Positions 50,881 to 58,318 of a DNA stretch of 64,000 nucleotides are shown here, one piece after another. The notes below the pieces were generated by a model. It had not been told where the DNA came from. It saw only the letters and a program-made list of their open reading frames with translations, and ran no database searches. The DNA is taken from the NCBI GenBank assembly GCA_036378955.1, contig DASUVM010000005.1, positions 60,576 to 124,575 of the forward strand, given 5' to 3'. Position numbers and translations under genes: made by a program. The stretch's first letter is position 1. Each line of letters starts with the position of its first letter. The DNA is from DASUVM01 sp036378955. GTDB taxonomy: Bacteria > Patescibacteriota > Saccharimonadia > Saccharimonadales > Saccharimonadaceae.

Positions 50881-51954
50881 GTGAAGCGTTTCAAAGACCA
50901 CCCCTATGTTCGGAAGGCAGTAGCTGCTCGGCGCGTTACATCTAGTTTAATCCTCTTTACTAAAATGATCGATGCCTACACTGGAGAAGCTCGTTCCTAT
51001 AAGCTTCTTACCGAAACAGACGAGCAAAGGCTCTTTGGCCAGATTAACAAAGGTGTCGAGCTTTTAAAGTCGGGCATCTCGCTAGATGCGCTGACCGGCG
51101 AAGATTTGCAGATCATTCTTGAGCTAGTGGCAGCCCGTCAGGTAGTTTTTGTTACTAATACGCGCCTTACTGTGAATATTGTAAGAAAAAAATATAGTAA
51201 GTCAGATACGGCAATACCCCTGATTGACCTGGTTAATACCGGAAATGAAGGGCTGGCGATTGCCATTAATCGTTTTGATGTCTCGAGGGGGTTCAAATTT
51301 AGCACCTTTGCAACTCGTAATATCGAAGATACAATCAAAAGTTCTTTGGCGAATGATTCACGTATGGTGCGCATATCGTCTAGTGACCACTGGAGATATC
51401 TAAAGGTTCGGCAAGAATTAAGAGACATTGAAAAGAGCGCAGGCCGTGAGCTGACATTTACAGAAAAAGCCGAGCTTCTTAAGATGACGCCTAAAGCACT
51501 CGAAAAGATATTGCGCCAAGGGGAGATTAACCACACTTCGCTTAATAAGCCAGTTGGAGATGGTGAACTATCAGGCGAGCTAGGTGACTTTCTTGAAGAT
51601 CACAATAACCCCGGCACGAGTGATGAGTTTGAAAGAGTAGCCGACCAAAGCGAATTAGCCGAAATTATCGCCAATAGCCAACTTAGTAACAGAGAGCGCT
51701 TTTTACTTGGGCTGCGTTTTGGGCTAGCCCCGGCTATCCTAGGGGCCTGTGAGATCGAGACAAAGAACGGCAGTATGACTTACGAAGAGGCCGTAAAACT
51801 TGTACCGCTAGGCGAGGGTCTCTCCTATGAAAAGATCGGCATTTTAATGGGTGTGACAAAAGAGGCTATTCGGCAGACGGTAAATAAAGTGCTAGCTCGT
51901 TTGCAAAAAACCGCAATGAGAAGAAAAAGCTCACCGCCGGGGTTGGGAGGGTAA
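50881..51954 (+). CDS. Divergent sigma-70-family RNA polymerase sigma factor
   Basis: A 357-residue sigma factor. Region 2 is clear: IDLVNTGNEGLAIAINRFDV and GFKFSTFATRNIEDTI (core-binding and -10 recognition/melting). A region 3-like segment follows (LTFTEKAELLKMTPKALEKI). Region 4 ends with GLSYEKIGILMGVTKEAIRQ, a -35-binding helix-turn-helix. Between SNRERFLLGLRFGL and that helix lies an insertion of ~25 residues (ILGACEIETKNGSMTYEEA) not found in standard factors. The predicted start is GTG. It may be the housekeeping factor of a reduced genome or an alternative one; length and missing region 1.1 favour a divergent or alternative factor. Confidence 0.82.
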   Translation: MKRFKDHPYVRKAVAARRVTSSLILFTKMIDAYTGEARSYKLLTETDEQRLFGQINKGVELLKSGISLDALTGEDLQIILELVAARQVVFVTNTRLTVNIVRKKYSKSDTAIPLIDLVNTGNEGLAIAINRFDVSRGFKFSTFATRNIEDTIKSSLANDSRMVRISSSDHWRYLKVRQELRDIEKSAGRELTFTEKAELLKMTPKALEKILRQGEINHTSLNKPVGDGELSGELGDFLEDHNNPGTSDEFERVADQSELAEIIANSQLSNRERFLLGLRFGLAPAILGACEIETKNGSMTYEEAVKLVPLGEGLSYEKIGILMGVTKEAIRQTVNKVLARLQKTAMRRKSSPPGLGG

Positions 51955-52009
51955 TCTGCACTCAGAATGGAGGCGGCTCGCCTTATTGTCTTTAAACATA
52001 ACCACAGAA

Positions 52010-52018
52010 TGTTATACT
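52010..52018 (+). promoter_or_regulatory. Extended -10, near-leaderless
   Basis: TGTTATACT, with TTTAAA 16 bases upstream of the hexamer. RNA start about 52025, four bases before the ATG at 52029. Confidence 0.6.
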
Positions 52019-52028
52019 AAAAATAAAT

Positions 52029-52595
52029 ATGGAAGAAAAACCCCAAAATTACTGGCAGCCAGCCAGCCCAGAGCCTTCACAGCCCGTTCAAACACAAGAC
52101 CCTGCTCCTCAAGCACCTTTGGAGCAAACCGGCCCTTCTGAGGCTGATATAAGCTGGCGAGCTTCTGAATACGTGCATCACGACAAGGGGTTTTTGTGGT
52201 ATGTTGTGCTTGGCGCCACGACGCTGGCGGGAACTGGCCTGGCTGCCTTTTTGCAGCAGTGGATCTTCGCGGCACTTATTCTGATAATGGGCATTGCCGT
52301 TGGTGTATATGCCAAGCGGCCACCGCGAGAAATCAGCTATAGTATTGCTCCCGATGGCGTCTATGTGAATAACCAGTTGTTTTTGTATGGCGATTTTCGC
52401 TCTTTTGGCATTGTTGACGACGGTGCTTTTTTTGCACTGCAGCTTCGCCCGACAAAGCGGTTTATGCCAGCCGTAACAATGTATTTTACCGAAGCCGATG
52501 GTGAGCGAATTGTTGATGCACTCAGCCAACACTTGCCGATGGAAGAACTAAAGATTGATTTAGTTGATAAATTCATGCGTTGGCTGCGTTTTTAA
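52029..52595 (+). CDS. Two-helix membrane protein of unknown function
   Basis: A 188-residue protein. Residues ~1-45 are Pro/Gln/Glu-rich and disordered. Two adjacent membrane helices follow (FLWYVVLGATTLAGTGLAAF and WIFAALILIMGIAVGVYA), then a cytoplasmic domain of ~100 residues (REISYSIAPDGVYVNNQLFL, FMPAVTMYFTEADGERIVDA) reminiscent of a bacterial PH-like fold. Similar small proteins are common in CPR genomes. Function unknown. Its near-leaderless promoter marks it as a resident-style gene. Confidence 0.6.
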   Translation: MEEKPQNYWQPASPEPSQPVQTQDPAPQAPLEQTGPSEADISWRASEYVHHDKGFLWYVVLGATTLAGTGLAAFLQQWIFAALILIMGIAVGVYAKRPPREISYSIAPDGVYVNNQLFLYGDFRSFGIVDDGAFFALQLRPTKRFMPAVTMYFTEADGERIVDALSQHLPMEELKIDLVDKFMRWLRF

Positions 52596-52628
52596 CGCTC
52601 GTTTCTTGTGCTGACGCCAAAGCTATAG

Positions 52629-52734
52629 TATAATCTCCCCTGTTCTGTGTTTACAGAAAGTACCTTCTGTTATTAGCGACGTGGCCACGAAGAGACTTGT
52701 TTCTTGAAACAGATTTCTTTAGCGGCCACCATGA
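52629..52734 (+). promoter_or_regulatory. tRNA-Arg promoter and ~94-base structured 5' leader
   Basis: TATAAT at 52629-52634 places the RNA start near 52641. The leader contains hairpins TTCTGT/ACAGAA (52643-52658) and a longer stem based on GTGGCC...GGCCAC (about 52681-52728). It could be a long pre-tRNA leader or a small RNA. Confidence 0.5.
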
Positions 52735-52811
52735 GCGCCCGTAGCTCAGCTGGATAGAGCGTTGGCTTGCGGAGCCAAAGGCCACATGTTCGAATCATGT
52801 CGGGCGTACCA
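52735..52811 (+). tRNA. tRNA-Arg (anticodon GCG)
   Basis: Acceptor GCGCCCG with CGGGCGT (terminal G-T pair), D arm GCTC/GAGC with AGCTGGATA loop, anticodon arm TTGGC/GCCAA with loop TTGCGGA giving GCG, T arm ACATG/CATGT. CCA is encoded. Most bacteria read CGN with ACG (inosine) instead of GCG. Confidence 0.92.
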
Positions 52812-52847
52812 TAGAAAAAAGATCAGCATTGCTGGTCTTTTTTCTAT
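52811..52847 (+). terminator. tRNA terminator hairpin
   Basis: A 17-bp stem: ATAGAAAAAAGATCAGC (52811-52827) with GCTGGTCTTTTTTCTAT (52831-52847), loop ATT, beginning at the A of CCA. Confidence 0.9.
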
Positions 52848-52902
52848 GTGGCCGCAGTTTGCAGCGGGTGAAGATGACCACATTTTATCGATTGGCGGCA
52901 AG

Positions 52903-53427
52903 TTATAACGGCAGCTTAGACCGATATTTTTGCCAGAACATCGTGAGTGTTGGCGCGAGGTCTTCTGAATCGGCTTCAACAAGTATGTCAAGTTCTTTGG
53001 GCGTCATGGCTACGAGCCGGCCGATGTCAACTGAACTATAGGTGTCGGGCGTTTCCGATTGAAAATAATAAGCGCTGGCTAGCACCTTGTGGCCATCTGG
53101 CAAAACTTCAAAGCTCTCACCGAGCCTGATTGGCTTTGCACCTTCAATAAATAATTCTCTTGAAACGGCTCGTTCGGCGGCTTCGTCGGCTGTTTCGCCG
53201 TGGCGGCGAATGGTAGCTACTGTTGTGCCGTAACGGCTGCTATAAAGATTCGGCAGGTCTTTACGGGTGGGAATAACATTGAGCAAAATATCTTTTTCGG
53301 GAGTAATTAATAAAACATAGATGGCGTGGTACGTATCTTTTGTTTTATCGACATCTTGGCGGGCTTTAGTGTGACTAACGGTTCCTTCTGGGCTTAAGAT
53401 GTCTACGAGCTGCGACGCGTGTTCCAT
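52903..53427 (-). CDS. NUDIX-fold protein with degenerate box
   Basis: A 174-residue protein resembling NUDIX hydrolases and IPP-isomerase-like members. The fold is suggested by THAIYVLLITPEKDILL-type strands (here HAIYVLLITPEKDILLN) and SSRYGTTVATIRRHGETADE. The box reads HGETADE-x7-RELFIEG: the first Gly is replaced by His and one of the paired glutamates by Ile, although RE and one E remain. Activity may be altered or lost. Substrate is unknown. It sits alone on the minus strand between two tRNA genes. Confidence 0.6.
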   Translation of the reverse strand: MEHASQLVDILSPEGTVSHTKARQDVDKTKDTYHAIYVLLITPEKDILLNVIPTRKDLPNLYSSRYGTTVATIRRHGETADEAAERAVSRELFIEGAKPIRLGESFEVLPDGHKVLASAYYFQSETPDTYSSVDIGRLVAMTPKELDILVEADSEDLAPTLTMFWQKYRSKLPL

Positions 53428-53480
53428 TACACTCCTTTTATTTAATTATACCGACTTTTGCTAGTGCGCTTTTGTTCATC

Positions 53481-53489
53481 TGTTACAAT
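53481..53489 (+). promoter_or_regulatory. tRNA-Ser(CGA) promoter
   Basis: TGTTACAAT extended -10, the same nine bases as at tRNA-Ser(GCT); RNA start about 53496. Confidence 0.6.
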
Positions 53490-53498
53490 GAGGCTACT

Positions 53499-53590
53499 GG
53501 AGAGGTGCAGGAGCGGCTGAACTGGCCTGTCTCGAAAACAGGTGTGGCGGGTGACCGTCACCGAGGGTTCGAATCCCTCTCTCTCCGCCA
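53499..53590 (+). tRNA. tRNA-Ser (anticodon CGA)
   Basis: Acceptor GGAGAGG with TCTCTCC (one G-T), anticodon arm CCTGT/ACAGG with loop CTCGAAA giving CGA for UCG, long variable arm GTGGCGGGTGACCGTCAC, discriminator G and encoded CCA. Confidence 0.95.
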
Positions 53591-53593
53591 TGA

Positions 53594-53620
53594 AACAGCC
53601 AAAGGGCTGTTATTTCGTCA
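53594..53620 (+). terminator. Weak tRNA terminator
   Basis: AACAGCC (53594-53600), AAAG(loop), GGCTGTT (53605-53611), then ATTTCGTC. Confidence 0.5.
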
Positions 53621-53668
53621 AAACGACAACAGCAAAGACCGTGAATAGAATATCATCATTATGCCACT

Positions 53669-54391
53669 ATGTTAAACGTGTCAGAATTCGAAAACACACC
53701 ACGTACAGTTGTAAGTTCTAGTGACTATGCCGAGGCGTTTTATGGGCGCGAAGCTGTCAACATTCCTGAGACAAGTTTGCTCCGAGGCCGTATTATTCGA
53801 GGTAAAGAACCCGGTGACTTCCTAAACTTAGCAGCCGATGACCGGCGGCTGGTTTTTACAATGGGCGGGGATGGGCTATCGGCATTATGCGGCAGGCCGC
53901 TGCGTCAGTCACTGAATACCATCGGCCATACGCCTGCCTACGTACAGGGGTGGATTGATCAAGGACTTTCATTTAAACTCGCTGTTTTTCAAGCAGAGCA
54001 CGAAAGAACGCTTGCAACCTGGGAGAATCTGCTTTATCGAGTGGTAGAATGCTACCCTGAATTAACTGACGACATTGCAATGCACGCCCCTGATTTACCG
54101 CACCAATTATTACCCGCCGAGATAGAGCTGATTGATCTAGCTGGCCCTTCTCACCCAGAATTCGTGTCTCTTGCCAGATACCAAAGGCTGACGCCCGAAG
54201 AACGGGCTGATCCACAGACACTGCGCCGGCTATTACTGCATGAAATGCATGTCAGTGCTCTTTTTGGCGGTGACGGCTACACCTATACACCTGGCGGTCA
54301 CCGAAGCATGAAGGAGCACCTCATGCCAAACCTACCGTTAGAGGCACTGCGAGAAACAGTGCTGATTAACCTAGACGAGTCGCGACGTTAG
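53669..54391 (+). CDS. Hypothetical soluble protein
   Basis: A 240-residue cytoplasmic protein of no recognised family. No signal peptide or membrane helix. Segments that may help a search are RLVFTMGGDGLSALCG, NTIGHTPAYVQGWIDQGLSF and LLLHEMHVSALFGGDGYTY. A TAGAAT box (53646-53651) lies 17 bases before the ATG, giving a short leader. The gene stands alone between a tRNA and the spermidine-synthase-like gene. Confidence 0.55.
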   Translation: MLNVSEFENTPRTVVSSSDYAEAFYGREAVNIPETSLLRGRIIRGKEPGDFLNLAADDRRLVFTMGGDGLSALCGRPLRQSLNTIGHTPAYVQGWIDQGLSFKLAVFQAEHERTLATWENLLYRVVECYPELTDDIAMHAPDLPHQLLPAEIELIDLAGPSHPEFVSLARYQRLTPEERADPQTLRRLLLHEMHVSALFGGDGYTYTPGGHRSMKEHLMPNLPLEALRETVLINLDESRR

Positions 54392-54442
54392 CAACCAATT
54401 GGCAGGTTTATCGCCACGCAGAAGTCGTGTTTGAAGCGTTGG

Positions 54443-54471
54443 TTGACGATCTTTAGCCAGCCACATAGGAT
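54443..54471 (+). promoter_or_regulatory. Promoter of the membrane synthase gene
   Basis: TTGACG (54443-54448), 17-base spacer, TAGGAT (54466-54471). RNA start about 54478, only three bases before the ATG at 54481. Confidence 0.6.
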
Positions 54472-54480
54472 AAACGTAGT

Positions 54481-56028
54481 ATGAATCGCAGCAAGGCACG
54501 CTTTCGTCGTTTTTGGCATCGTTATCAGCTACCGTTTATTGTCTTTTTAACGGGTGCGGCAGTGCTTATTATTGAGGTCGTCGCAACTCGCATTCTTTCG
54601 CCTTATTTTGGCAATACACTGTATACGGTTTCGAGTGTGCTTGGCGTAGTGCTGGCGGCGCTGAGCGTTGGCTATTATCTTGGCGGCCGCTTGGCCGACA
54701 AACACCCCGAAAAACCCCTCTTTTTCACCATTATTTTGCTCGGTGGCATTAGCGTGCTTTGTTTGCAGCTACTATTGCAGCTGTGGCTGCCGAGTATAGG
54801 CTATGAGCTTTCAATTGTCTCGGGGCCGCTCATTAGTTCGCTTTTACTCTTTTTCTTGCCTGGCTTTTTGCTGGGAATGCTCTCGCCCTTTGCTATTAAG
54901 CTGCAAGAAAAGCAGCTGGCGGGTACTGGCATTGGTACTATTGCCGGTGAAATGTTCTTTTGGTCAACCATGGGCAGCATTGCCGGCAGCCTCAGCGCTG
55001 GGTTTTTGCTGGTGCCGTTTATTGGTATCAACCTGACTGTCATTGGTGTCGGCAGTTTTTTGTGCGTGCTTGGTGCGCTCCCGCTTCTGCTAAAGCGCCT
55101 GCATGTCGCCGTGGTGGTAAAACTCTTCGCTGTGGCTGCTTTTCTTGGCATTTTTACGGTTAGTTTGGTGCTGGCAGAACGGCAAGAAGTCCTCTATCGT
55201 GCCGATGGTATCTATGAGAAACTCACTATAACTGATTATCACAAAAAGGGCCGGCCCGTGCGCTCGTTTCAGCAAGATCGCAGCAGCTCAAGCGCGATGT
55301 ATCTCGATTCTGACGAATTAGTGTATGACTACACGAAATATTATGAACTGTATAAAAATATAAAGCCCAACGCTAGGCGTTCGCTGGTCATAGGTGGTGC
55401 GGCCTACTCAATACCCAAGGCGCTCTTGGCCGATTCACCGGCAATGCAGGTTGATGTAGCCGAAATTGAGCCATCACTTGAGGCGCTGGCAAAAAAGTAT
55501 TTTCGGCTGCCCGAAACTCAGCGCATAAAAACCCATGTGGTTGATGGTCGCCGCTGGCTTGCTACCTCTGGTATTACCTATGACGTCATCTTTAGCGATG
55601 TCTATTATTCGCTCTATTCGATTCCAGCACACTTTACCACCAAAGAATTTTTTGAAACCGCCAAGCGGCAATTGAGCGAAAACGGCGTGTTTATCGCTAA
55701 CGTTATTGGCGAGCTTTCGCTCGAGCACCCCTCGTTTACCTATTCTGAGTTGAAGACCTTTCGGTCAGTGTTCCCTAACGGCTACTTGTTCGCCGTTGAA
55801 TCTCCTAAGAGCCACCTTTCGCAGAATCTCATCTTTGTTGGCATTAACGGCAGCGCTTGCCTTGATTTTAGTGCCCCTCCATTGAAGCAAAGCACCAACG
55901 AAGTGCTGCGCTCGCTGGCTTCTCACGAGACGACAGTTGCTGAAGCTGCCCTCGCCTCTTACCCCCTGCTTACCGACAACTATGCGCCGGTTGAATATAT
56001 GATGTCAAAACAACTGAGCAAACAATAA
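54481..56028 (+). CDS. Membrane spermidine-synthase-like protein
   Basis: A 515-residue two-part protein. Residues ~15-235 have about six to seven membrane helices, with SVLGVVLAALSVGYYLGGRL of the fused-SpeE membrane type (MFS-like). Residues ~240-515 are a spermidine-synthase-like Rossmann domain: SLVIGGAAYSIPKAL (motif I region), VDVAEIEPSLEALAKKYF and FSDVYYSLYSIPAHFTTKEF. Family members transfer aminopropyl groups or act on unknown substrates. No speD or other polyamine gene is nearby, so polyamine synthesis is not supported by context. Confidence 0.82.
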   Translation: MNRSKARFRRFWHRYQLPFIVFLTGAAVLIIEVVATRILSPYFGNTLYTVSSVLGVVLAALSVGYYLGGRLADKHPEKPLFFTIILLGGISVLCLQLLLQLWLPSIGYELSIVSGPLISSLLLFFLPGFLLGMLSPFAIKLQEKQLAGTGIGTIAGEMFFWSTMGSIAGSLSAGFLLVPFIGINLTVIGVGSFLCVLGALPLLLKRLHVAVVVKLFAVAAFLGIFTVSLVLAERQEVLYRADGIYEKLTITDYHKKGRPVRSFQQDRSSSSAMYLDSDELVYDYTKYYELYKNIKPNARRSLVIGGAAYSIPKALLADSPAMQVDVAEIEPSLEALAKKYFRLPETQRIKTHVVDGRRWLATSGITYDVIFSDVYYSLYSIPAHFTTKEFFETAKRQLSENGVFIANVIGELSLEHPSFTYSELKTFRSVFPNGYLFAVESPKSHLSQNLIFVGINGSACLDFSAPPLKQSTNEVLRSLASHETTVAEAALASYPLLTDNYAPVEYMMSKQLSKQ

Positions 56029-56039
56029 TATTTTAGCTC

Positions 56040-56080
56040 GGTCACAGAGCGGCCGCGAACAGCGACTGCTCTGTGACCTT
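56040..56080. terminator. Bidirectional hairpin terminator
   Basis: GGTCACAGAGC (56040-56050) pairs with GCTCTGTGACC (56068-56078), loop 17 bases, between convergent genes. Confidence 0.8.
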
Positions 56081-56089
56081 GCATCTTCG

Positions 56090-57064
56090 TTACGCCTGCC
56101 TGAAAGCTTTTCGATAATTGTAGACAAGCTTTGTCAATTGAGGAGTCAAACCGCCCAATGCGCAGAAGTAGACTGGTTGTTCACTAGCCAGAGACAAAAC
56201 CTGCGCCGCAAGGATGGGATTATCACTATCCATGGCCTCTACCGCTGCCGTCAATATTTCGACGGGATTCTGGACGATGTCACCAACCAGAAGGGCTCGA
56301 GGAAGGCTCGGCACATATTGCACCACTAGCTCTATCCAGCCTTGCGGGAGCGTTAGCTGCACTGTATCTTTCCATTGCTGGTAAAAGCTGAACAGTGCTC
56401 GCACTCCCTCCTCGGAATTGAGCTGAGCTCGAAGTTCCCAGTAGACCTTTCTGACCCAATGATCAAGCTGGGCTGCACGTGCCTCTTGACTGAGGTCGAC
56501 TCTTCGCTCAGCCACAAGCCACGATATGGCTTGTGGCTGAGCTTCGTCGACCTTCGCATAGAAACGCATGAGCGCTTCTAGGGTTTGGTGCGGCTCGCCT
56601 TGAGCACGAAAATCATCAAGCAATCGCTGGAGCTCCTCAAAATCGAGTAGCTCATGTGCCATCGTGCGAAGCTCCTCAAGAAGCTCCAGGTCGTCCTTTG
56701 GCAGTTTGCATTGATTTGCTCTCGCCACGAGCTGATCATGCTTGCTCTGACCATCCTCGGCGGGTCGTAGCAAAAGCGCTGCTGCGTTGATGTCCAACGT
56801 GTCGTCGAGCTTACTCTTGAGCGCCAGGAGCTCACCTTTAAGCTGATCTTGCTTTCTTTTCAGTGCTGCCACCCTGGCTTTTTGAGCCTTCTCCCGCTCG
56901 TTCTCATCGCTTTGCTGCCTCTTCAGTTTGGCGTGCCAGCGAAAGAAGAACCAACCTGCAGCGGCCAGCGCAATCAAGATGATGACCGCAAACAACCACC
57001 ATAGATCTGAGATATTCACACCATTCCTCTCGTCGGGGTTGAAGATGCCATGTAACTTATACAT
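56090..57064 (-). CDS. Membrane-anchored coiled-coil hypothetical protein
   Basis: A 324-residue protein from ATG 57064. One membrane helix (LWWLFAVIILIALAAAGWFF) is followed by a coiled coil at ~48-92 (ENEREKAQKARVAALKRKQD, LKGELLALKSKLDD) and a helical cytoplasmic domain rich in Leu/Glu/Gln to the end. No family is recognised. ATG 57064 follows a minus-strand TATACT (57076-57071) by six bases, so it is favoured over ATG 57067. Codon usage is somewhat more GC-rich than that of the neighbours, and it is isolated by a strong hairpin. Confidence 0.6.
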   Translation of the reverse strand: MYKLHGIFNPDERNGVNISDLWWLFAVIILIALAAAGWFFFRWHAKLKRQQSDENEREKAQKARVAALKRKQDQLKGELLALKSKLDDTLDINAAALLLRPAEDGQSKHDQLVARANQCKLPKDDLELLEELRTMAHELLDFEELQRLLDDFRAQGEPHQTLEALMRFYAKVDEAQPQAISWLVAERRVDLSQEARAAQLDHWVRKVYWELRAQLNSEEGVRALFSFYQQWKDTVQLTLPQGWIELVVQYVPSLPRALLVGDIVQNPVEILTAAVEAMDSDNPILAAQVLSLASEQPVYFCALGGLTPQLTKLVYNYRKAFRQA

Positions 57065-57119
57065 CATGTGAGTATACTTTGCAACCTTGCCTTATTAGCC
57101 AGTCGCCGGGCAATTGGTG

Positions 57120-57125
57120 CATAAT
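57120..57125 (+). promoter_or_regulatory. HIT gene -10 box, leaderless type
   Basis: CATAAT, six bases before the ATG at 57132. No clear -35. It argues against the upstream TTG at 57114. Confidence 0.45.
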
Positions 57126-57131
57126 AAAGCT

Positions 57132-57530
57132 ATGGAACCATCAATTTTTACCCGCATTATTAACGGCGACATTCCGTCGCATAAAATTTATGAAGATGAT
57201 ACGACTTTTGCTTTTCTTGACATTCACCCGGCGCAGCCCGGCCACATGCTGGTGGTGCCAAAAGCGCAGGTTGACCGCCTTGAAGAACTGGGCGACAAAG
57301 AATACGCAGCCCTCATGAGCACGGTGAAGATGCTCATGCAGCATGTCATTAACGTATTGGGCGCCGATTATCGCGCCTGTTTAAAGCTTGAAGGTTTTGA
57401 TGTGCCCCACGCCCATGTGCATATTATTCCCTGCAAAACCGCGAAAGATTTCTGGGCAAAACAGCGTATGGATATTGCACTCGACCACAGTGAGCTAGCC
57501 AGCATGGCCAAAAGATTGAGGATAGAATAG
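57132..57530 (+). CDS. HIT-family nucleotide hydrolase
   Basis: A 132-residue histidine-triad protein, which hydrolyses nucleoside phosphoramidates or dinucleoside polyphosphates. The family start is SIFTRIINGDIPSHKIYEDD. The catalytic triad is HAHVHIIP at ~105-112. The body (FLDIHPAQPGHMLVVPK) is typical of the HinT/Hit branch. It is followed 33 bases later by rlmH. Confidence 0.93.
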   Translation: MEPSIFTRIINGDIPSHKIYEDDTTFAFLDIHPAQPGHMLVVPKAQVDRLEELGDKEYAALMSTVKMLMQHVINVLGADYRACLKLEGFDVPHAHVHIIPCKTAKDFWAKQRMDIALDHSELASMAKRLRIE

Positions 57531-57563
57531 TTTCCATATCGTAATAATTTTTTTAAAAGCGCA

Positions 57564-58028
57564 ATGAAAATCACTATCATCACCATCGGCAAGCCCCACG
57601 AGCCCCACATTGCTGAGGCCGTGAGGCTTTATGAAAGCCGCCTGCAGCGGCTTTGCAAGTTAGGGTGGATCTTTTTGCCACCAAGCGGCCTTGGCAGCTC
57701 AGAACGCGCCAGAACGGCTGAAAGCGCAGCAATAAAAGGCCGTCTTACAGCAGACGATACAGTTATTCTGCTTGACGAGCGTGGCCACCACTGGAGTTCG
57801 CCCGAATTTGCCGAAAAGTTAAACTATTGGCAGGCAAATAATCGCGGGCGCCTCGTTTTTATTATCGGTGGAGCCTATGGCGTTGACGATGCCCTACGGG
57901 CGCAAACGACGGCCGTGTGGTCGCTTTCAAAACTGGTGTTTCCGCACCGACTAGTGCGCGTTCTGCTGGTTGAACAGCTCTATCGAGCGTATGCTATCTT
58001 AAACAAACTGCCATATCATCATGGATAG
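57564..58028 (+). CDS. rlmH: 23S rRNA (pseudouridine1915-N3)-methyltransferase RlmH
   Basis: SPOUT-class methyltransferase that methylates pseudouridine 1915 in 23S rRNA; 154 residues, full length. Landmarks are IITIGKPHEPHI at the N-terminus, LLDERGHHWSSPEFAEKL in the middle, the knot loop FIIGGAYGVDDALR, and the invariant end LVRVLLVEQLYRAYAILNKL followed by YHHG. Nothing unusual. Confidence 0.96.
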   Translation: MKITIITIGKPHEPHIAEAVRLYESRLQRLCKLGWIFLPPSGLGSSERARTAESAAIKGRLTADDTVILLDERGHHWSSPEFAEKLNYWQANNRGRLVFIIGGAYGVDDALRAQTTAVWSLSKLVFPHRLVRVLLVEQLYRAYAILNKLPYHHG

Positions 58029-58030
58029 CT

Positions 58031-58065
58031 GGTAGCTCTCGCACACGATCGAGAACTACCATTTT
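58031..58065 (+). terminator. rlmH terminator
   Basis: GGTAGCTCTCG (58031-58041) with CGAGAACTACC (58050-58060), one C-A mismatch, then ATTTT. Confidence 0.8.
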
Positions 58066-58318
58066 GGTGCCACTGCTATTTTGCAGTCGTGTGAGCACTG
58101 GGTGAGCCTACTCGGCTTGGTGTGGTTCGCCCCGTTAGTGACGACCATGAGCCACGACCGGCAGCAGGAATATTCCCCACCATCGGTACCGTTTGCCCGC
58201 GCTGTACTCGACACCACGTGACAGTGGCTCGATGTACTCGCAAAGAGGCTCCACCCGGTATAGTTACCAATGCCAGCTCCTTTCAAGGTACTGCCCTTTT
58301 AGCATAAAAGTGCTTACG
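58066..58318. other. GC-rich unassigned stretch with many possible stems
   Basis: About 250 bases without a convincing gene. A 76-codon minus-strand frame (58056-58286, TTG start) has no recognisable features. Possible stems on the plus strand are ACTGC/GCAGT near 58075-58089, AGCC/GGCT near 58108-58121, GTCGT/ACGAC (about 58087 and 58140) and GAGCCAC/GTGGCTC (about 58149 and 58224). GC content is higher than in the flanks. It could be a structured RNA or the remains of a GC-rich cassette. Confidence 0.4.

Noticed and set aside
58056..58286. 76-codon minus-strand frame
   Set aside because: TTG start, no domain or compositional sign of coding, and its end runs into the rlmH terminator.
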